A program made the translations under genes and the position numbers. A stretch of DNA of 52,404 nt. Origin: Pseudomonadota bacterium. Its GTDB lineage: Bacteria > Pseudomonadota > Alphaproteobacteria > Rhodospirillales > Casp-alpha2. Numbering within the stretch: the first letter of the stretch is position 1; each line of letters opens with the position of its first letter. Shown one piece after another: positions 50,767-52,404 of the stretch. The notes under the pieces are model-generated. The model was not told where the DNA came from, searched no databases, and was given only the letters and a program-made list of their open reading frames with translations. The DNA lies in NCBI GenBank assembly GCA_027624235.1, contig JAQBYB010000013.1, positions 1-52,404 of the forward strand, read 5' to 3'.

Positions 50767-52232
50767 AATTCCTGCCGAAAACCCTTGTTGGCCGAACGGT
50801 GTTGGTATTGCTGGTGGGCCTAAGCGTGTCCCACCTGATCAGTATCGGTATCTATTCCGGCGACCGACAGACCGCCCTGGCCACTGTCGGCGGCAAGCAG
50901 GTCGCCGAAAGGATTGCGGCGGCAACACAATTCGTCGAGGGTCTGGAACCGGCGGCCCGGGCCGGAGCGCTCAAATCCTTCTGGGGTCCAGGCTTTAGCG
51001 TCACCTGGACACCGGAAAGCATGATCGCCAAGGACAACGATGACTGGCGCGCCCGGCTGGTGCGCTCGGCGCTAGGGTTTTATCTGGACGATGTCTCGCC
51101 GCAGCGAATGCGCGTCCGCTATGCCATGCCGCCTGCGGCGTCCCCCGAAGCGGAAGCCGCGACGAATGCAGAACGCAGCCAAGGACGCTCCGGGCATCCG
51201 TGGATGGAGATGGAAAGGCATATGCGCGGAATGACGGGCGCCCCTTCGTCCCTCACCGCCCGGCACCGGAATCGCATGAGGGATATTTGGCGCGGCGGCG
51301 AGATTCTGGAGGTTTCGGTGCAATTGACCGACACCAGCTGGCTCAACTTCGCCTCGCCCGCCGAACGGTGGCAGTCGTTCTGGTCGTCGCCGGTGTTTTT
51401 GTCGATCATCCTGATGACGGTGGCGGTGCTCGGGCTTTCCGTGTGGGCGATCCGAACCGCCACCCGGCCTTTGGGCGTCATTGCCGCCGCCGCCGACCGG
51501 TTGGGCCTGGATATTGAGGCGACCGCCCTGGATGAGACCGGCCCGCGCGAGGTTCAGCATGTGGCGCGCGCCTTCAATACCATGCAAAACCGGATTAGAA
51601 CCTTCGTCCGCGACCGCACGCAGATGCTGGCGGCGATCTCCCATGACCTGAGGACGCCGATTACACGGCTCCGGTTGCGCGCCGAATTTATCGACGATGC
51701 CGACCTGCAAAAAAAGATGCTCGATGATCTCGGGCAGATGGAAGCCATGATCGCGTCAACCCTGGCGTTCGCCAGGGACGACGCCGCGGACGAGCCGCGA
51801 AAACCGTTCGATCTGGCGGTGCTGCTGCGGGGGCTTTGCGATGACGCCACCGACGCCGGACAGGCTGCGGCGTATGACGGACCCGGTCGCCTGGCCTATA
51901 GTGGTCGTCCCATCGCGCTGACCCGTGTGTTTTCAAACCTGATCGACAATGGCGTCAGTTACGGCGGCAATGTCCGGGTCAATTTAGTCGCCGACGCGGG
52001 GCAGGTCACCGTGACGGTTACGGACGATGGCCCCGGCATTCCCGACGACCAACTTGAACAGGTGTTCGCGCCATTCCATCGGGTCGACCAATCCCGCAGC
52101 CGGGAAACCGGCGGGGTCGGGCTGGGGCTTTCTGTGGTTCGCTCCATCGTGCGCGCCCACGGCGGTGAGGTCACGCTGGCCAACCGCGCCGAAGGCGGCC
52201 TGTTGGCAACAGTTATCCTGCCGCAGGATTGA
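50763..52232 (+). CDS. sensor histidine kinase with Met/His-rich periplasmic loop
   Basis: A 489-residue kinase coupled to the upstream regulator. First membrane helix about 8-28, periplasmic region of about 185 residues, second helix about 215-238, HAMP domain, HisKA with H-box AAISHDLRTPITRLRLR, and HATPase with N-box FSNLIDNGVSYGG, G1 TDDGPGIP and G2 GGVGLGLSVV. The periplasmic loop contains SGHPWMEMERHMRGMTG, a Met/His cluster that fits metal sensing and matches the Met-rich target next door. An acidic/Ala linker precedes it. The signal is inferred; a haem or acid signal is not excluded. Confidence 0.93.
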   Translation: MKFLPKTLVGRTVLVLLVGLSVSHLISIGIYSGDRQTALATVGGKQVAERIAAATQFVEGLEPAARAGALKSFWGPGFSVTWTPESMIAKDNDDWRARLVRSALGFYLDDVSPQRMRVRYAMPPAASPEAEAATNAERSQGRSGHPWMEMERHMRGMTGAPSSLTARHRNRMRDIWRGGEILEVSVQLTDTSWLNFASPAERWQSFWSSPVFLSIILMTVAVLGLSVWAIRTATRPLGVIAAAADRLGLDIEATALDETGPREVQHVARAFNTMQNRIRTFVRDRTQMLAAISHDLRTPITRLRLRAEFIDDADLQKKMLDDLGQMEAMIASTLAFARDDAADEPRKPFDLAVLLRGLCDDATDAGQAAAYDGPGRLAYSGRPIALTRVFSNLIDNGVSYGGNVRVNLVADAGQVTVTVTDDGPGIPDDQLEQVFAPFHRVDQSRSRETGGVGLGLSVVRSIVRAHGGEVTLANRAEGGLLATVILPQD

Positions 52233-52271
52233 ACTAGCGCAAATCCCGAGCGGATGGAATTATCCGCGACG

Positions 52272-52340
52272 ACGAATTTGCGTCTAAAACAAAGGCGTAG
52301 AGCATTTTAGGTGAACGCAAGTGAACCGGAAATGCTCTAG
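52272..52340. repeat. palindromic intergenic repeat, right copy
   Basis: Same 69-bp sequence and orientation as positions 1-69 with one mismatch. It is followed directly by AGAGCATTTCCG, the start of a related element, and by no gene to the window end. A separate GCGGAT/ATCCGC hairpin lies just upstream (52250-52267). Confidence 0.85.
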
Positions 52341-52404
52341 AGCATTTCCGATTTATTTTGACGCATAACCGTCTGCAGCAAAGAAGTTTCTGCATTCTTC
52401 TGGC

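Overview
The window looks like chromosomal DNA of an alphaproteobacterium, probably a Rhodospirillales-type lineage. The support is the conserved gene orders tatA-tatB-tatC-serS-surE-pcm-nlpD, yajC-secD-secF-DUF498 and gyrA-coaD, the folate-dependent TrmFO, the alphaproteobacterial insertion in GyrA, and short palindromic repeats of types common in this class. By eye it is GC-rich (near 60%), apart from an AT-rich accessory stretch at about 16.1-17.8 kb. No rRNA, CRISPR array or intact transposase was seen. One tRNA (Lys, TTT) is present.

Layout. 0-2 kb: a thiosulfate-type YeeE/YedE transporter divergent from a secreted DsrE-like protein. 2.1-4.6 kb: a TPR-GT41 (OGT-like) glycosyltransferase, then tRNA-Lys. 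5-11.3 kb (minus): coaD, gyrA, a PAS histidine kinase and ssb. 11.5-16.1 kb: a small unknown gene, a receiver-domain protein, a 43-bp tandem array and uvrA. 16.1-19.4 kb: an accessory patch with a HAD hydrolase overlapping a small membrane protein, REP-like repeats, an intact toxin-antitoxin pair, a second pair with a frameshifted parE, an orphan boxA-like motif and two minisatellites. 19.4-23.2 kb (minus): pentapeptide-repeat protein, secreted unknown, two CoA-transferase-like subunits. 23.3-27.9 kb: trmFO, a second TPR-GT41 enzyme and an aldo/keto reductase. 28-32 kb: a large secreted ankyrin/low-complexity protein, a PuuD-like membrane protein and DUF498. 32-35 kb: secF, secD, yajC. 35.4-40.2 kb: a DUF815 ATPase whose stop codon lies in a MITE, two OsmC-family proteins, a vWA protein, a mini ParB/Srx-fold protein and a flavin monooxygenase. 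40.3-45.7 kb: nlpD-like, pcm, surE, serS, tatCBA. 45.7-52.2 kb: a probable copper or redox-metal island with two c-type cytochromes, a YVTN propeller, a remnant of a copper P-type ATPase, SHOCT, YHS and Met-rich proteins, and a divergent OmpR-type two-component system.

The most unusual signals are repeats that interact with genes. A palindromic repeat family forms a 43-bp intergenic array but also lies in frame in the 3' ends of uvrA and trmFO, where it repeats every 39 bp (13 codons) and its hairpin arms covary. Two genes, the YeeE transporter and the DUF815 ATPase, take their stop codon from an inserted palindromic or MITE element. A 69-bp repeat with one mismatch sits at both ends of the window. 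The response-regulator gene at 50.0 kb looks leaderless, with phased GTTAC motifs upstream. The second GT41 enzyme has a strong Shine-Dalgarno sequence placed before GTT instead of a standard start codon.
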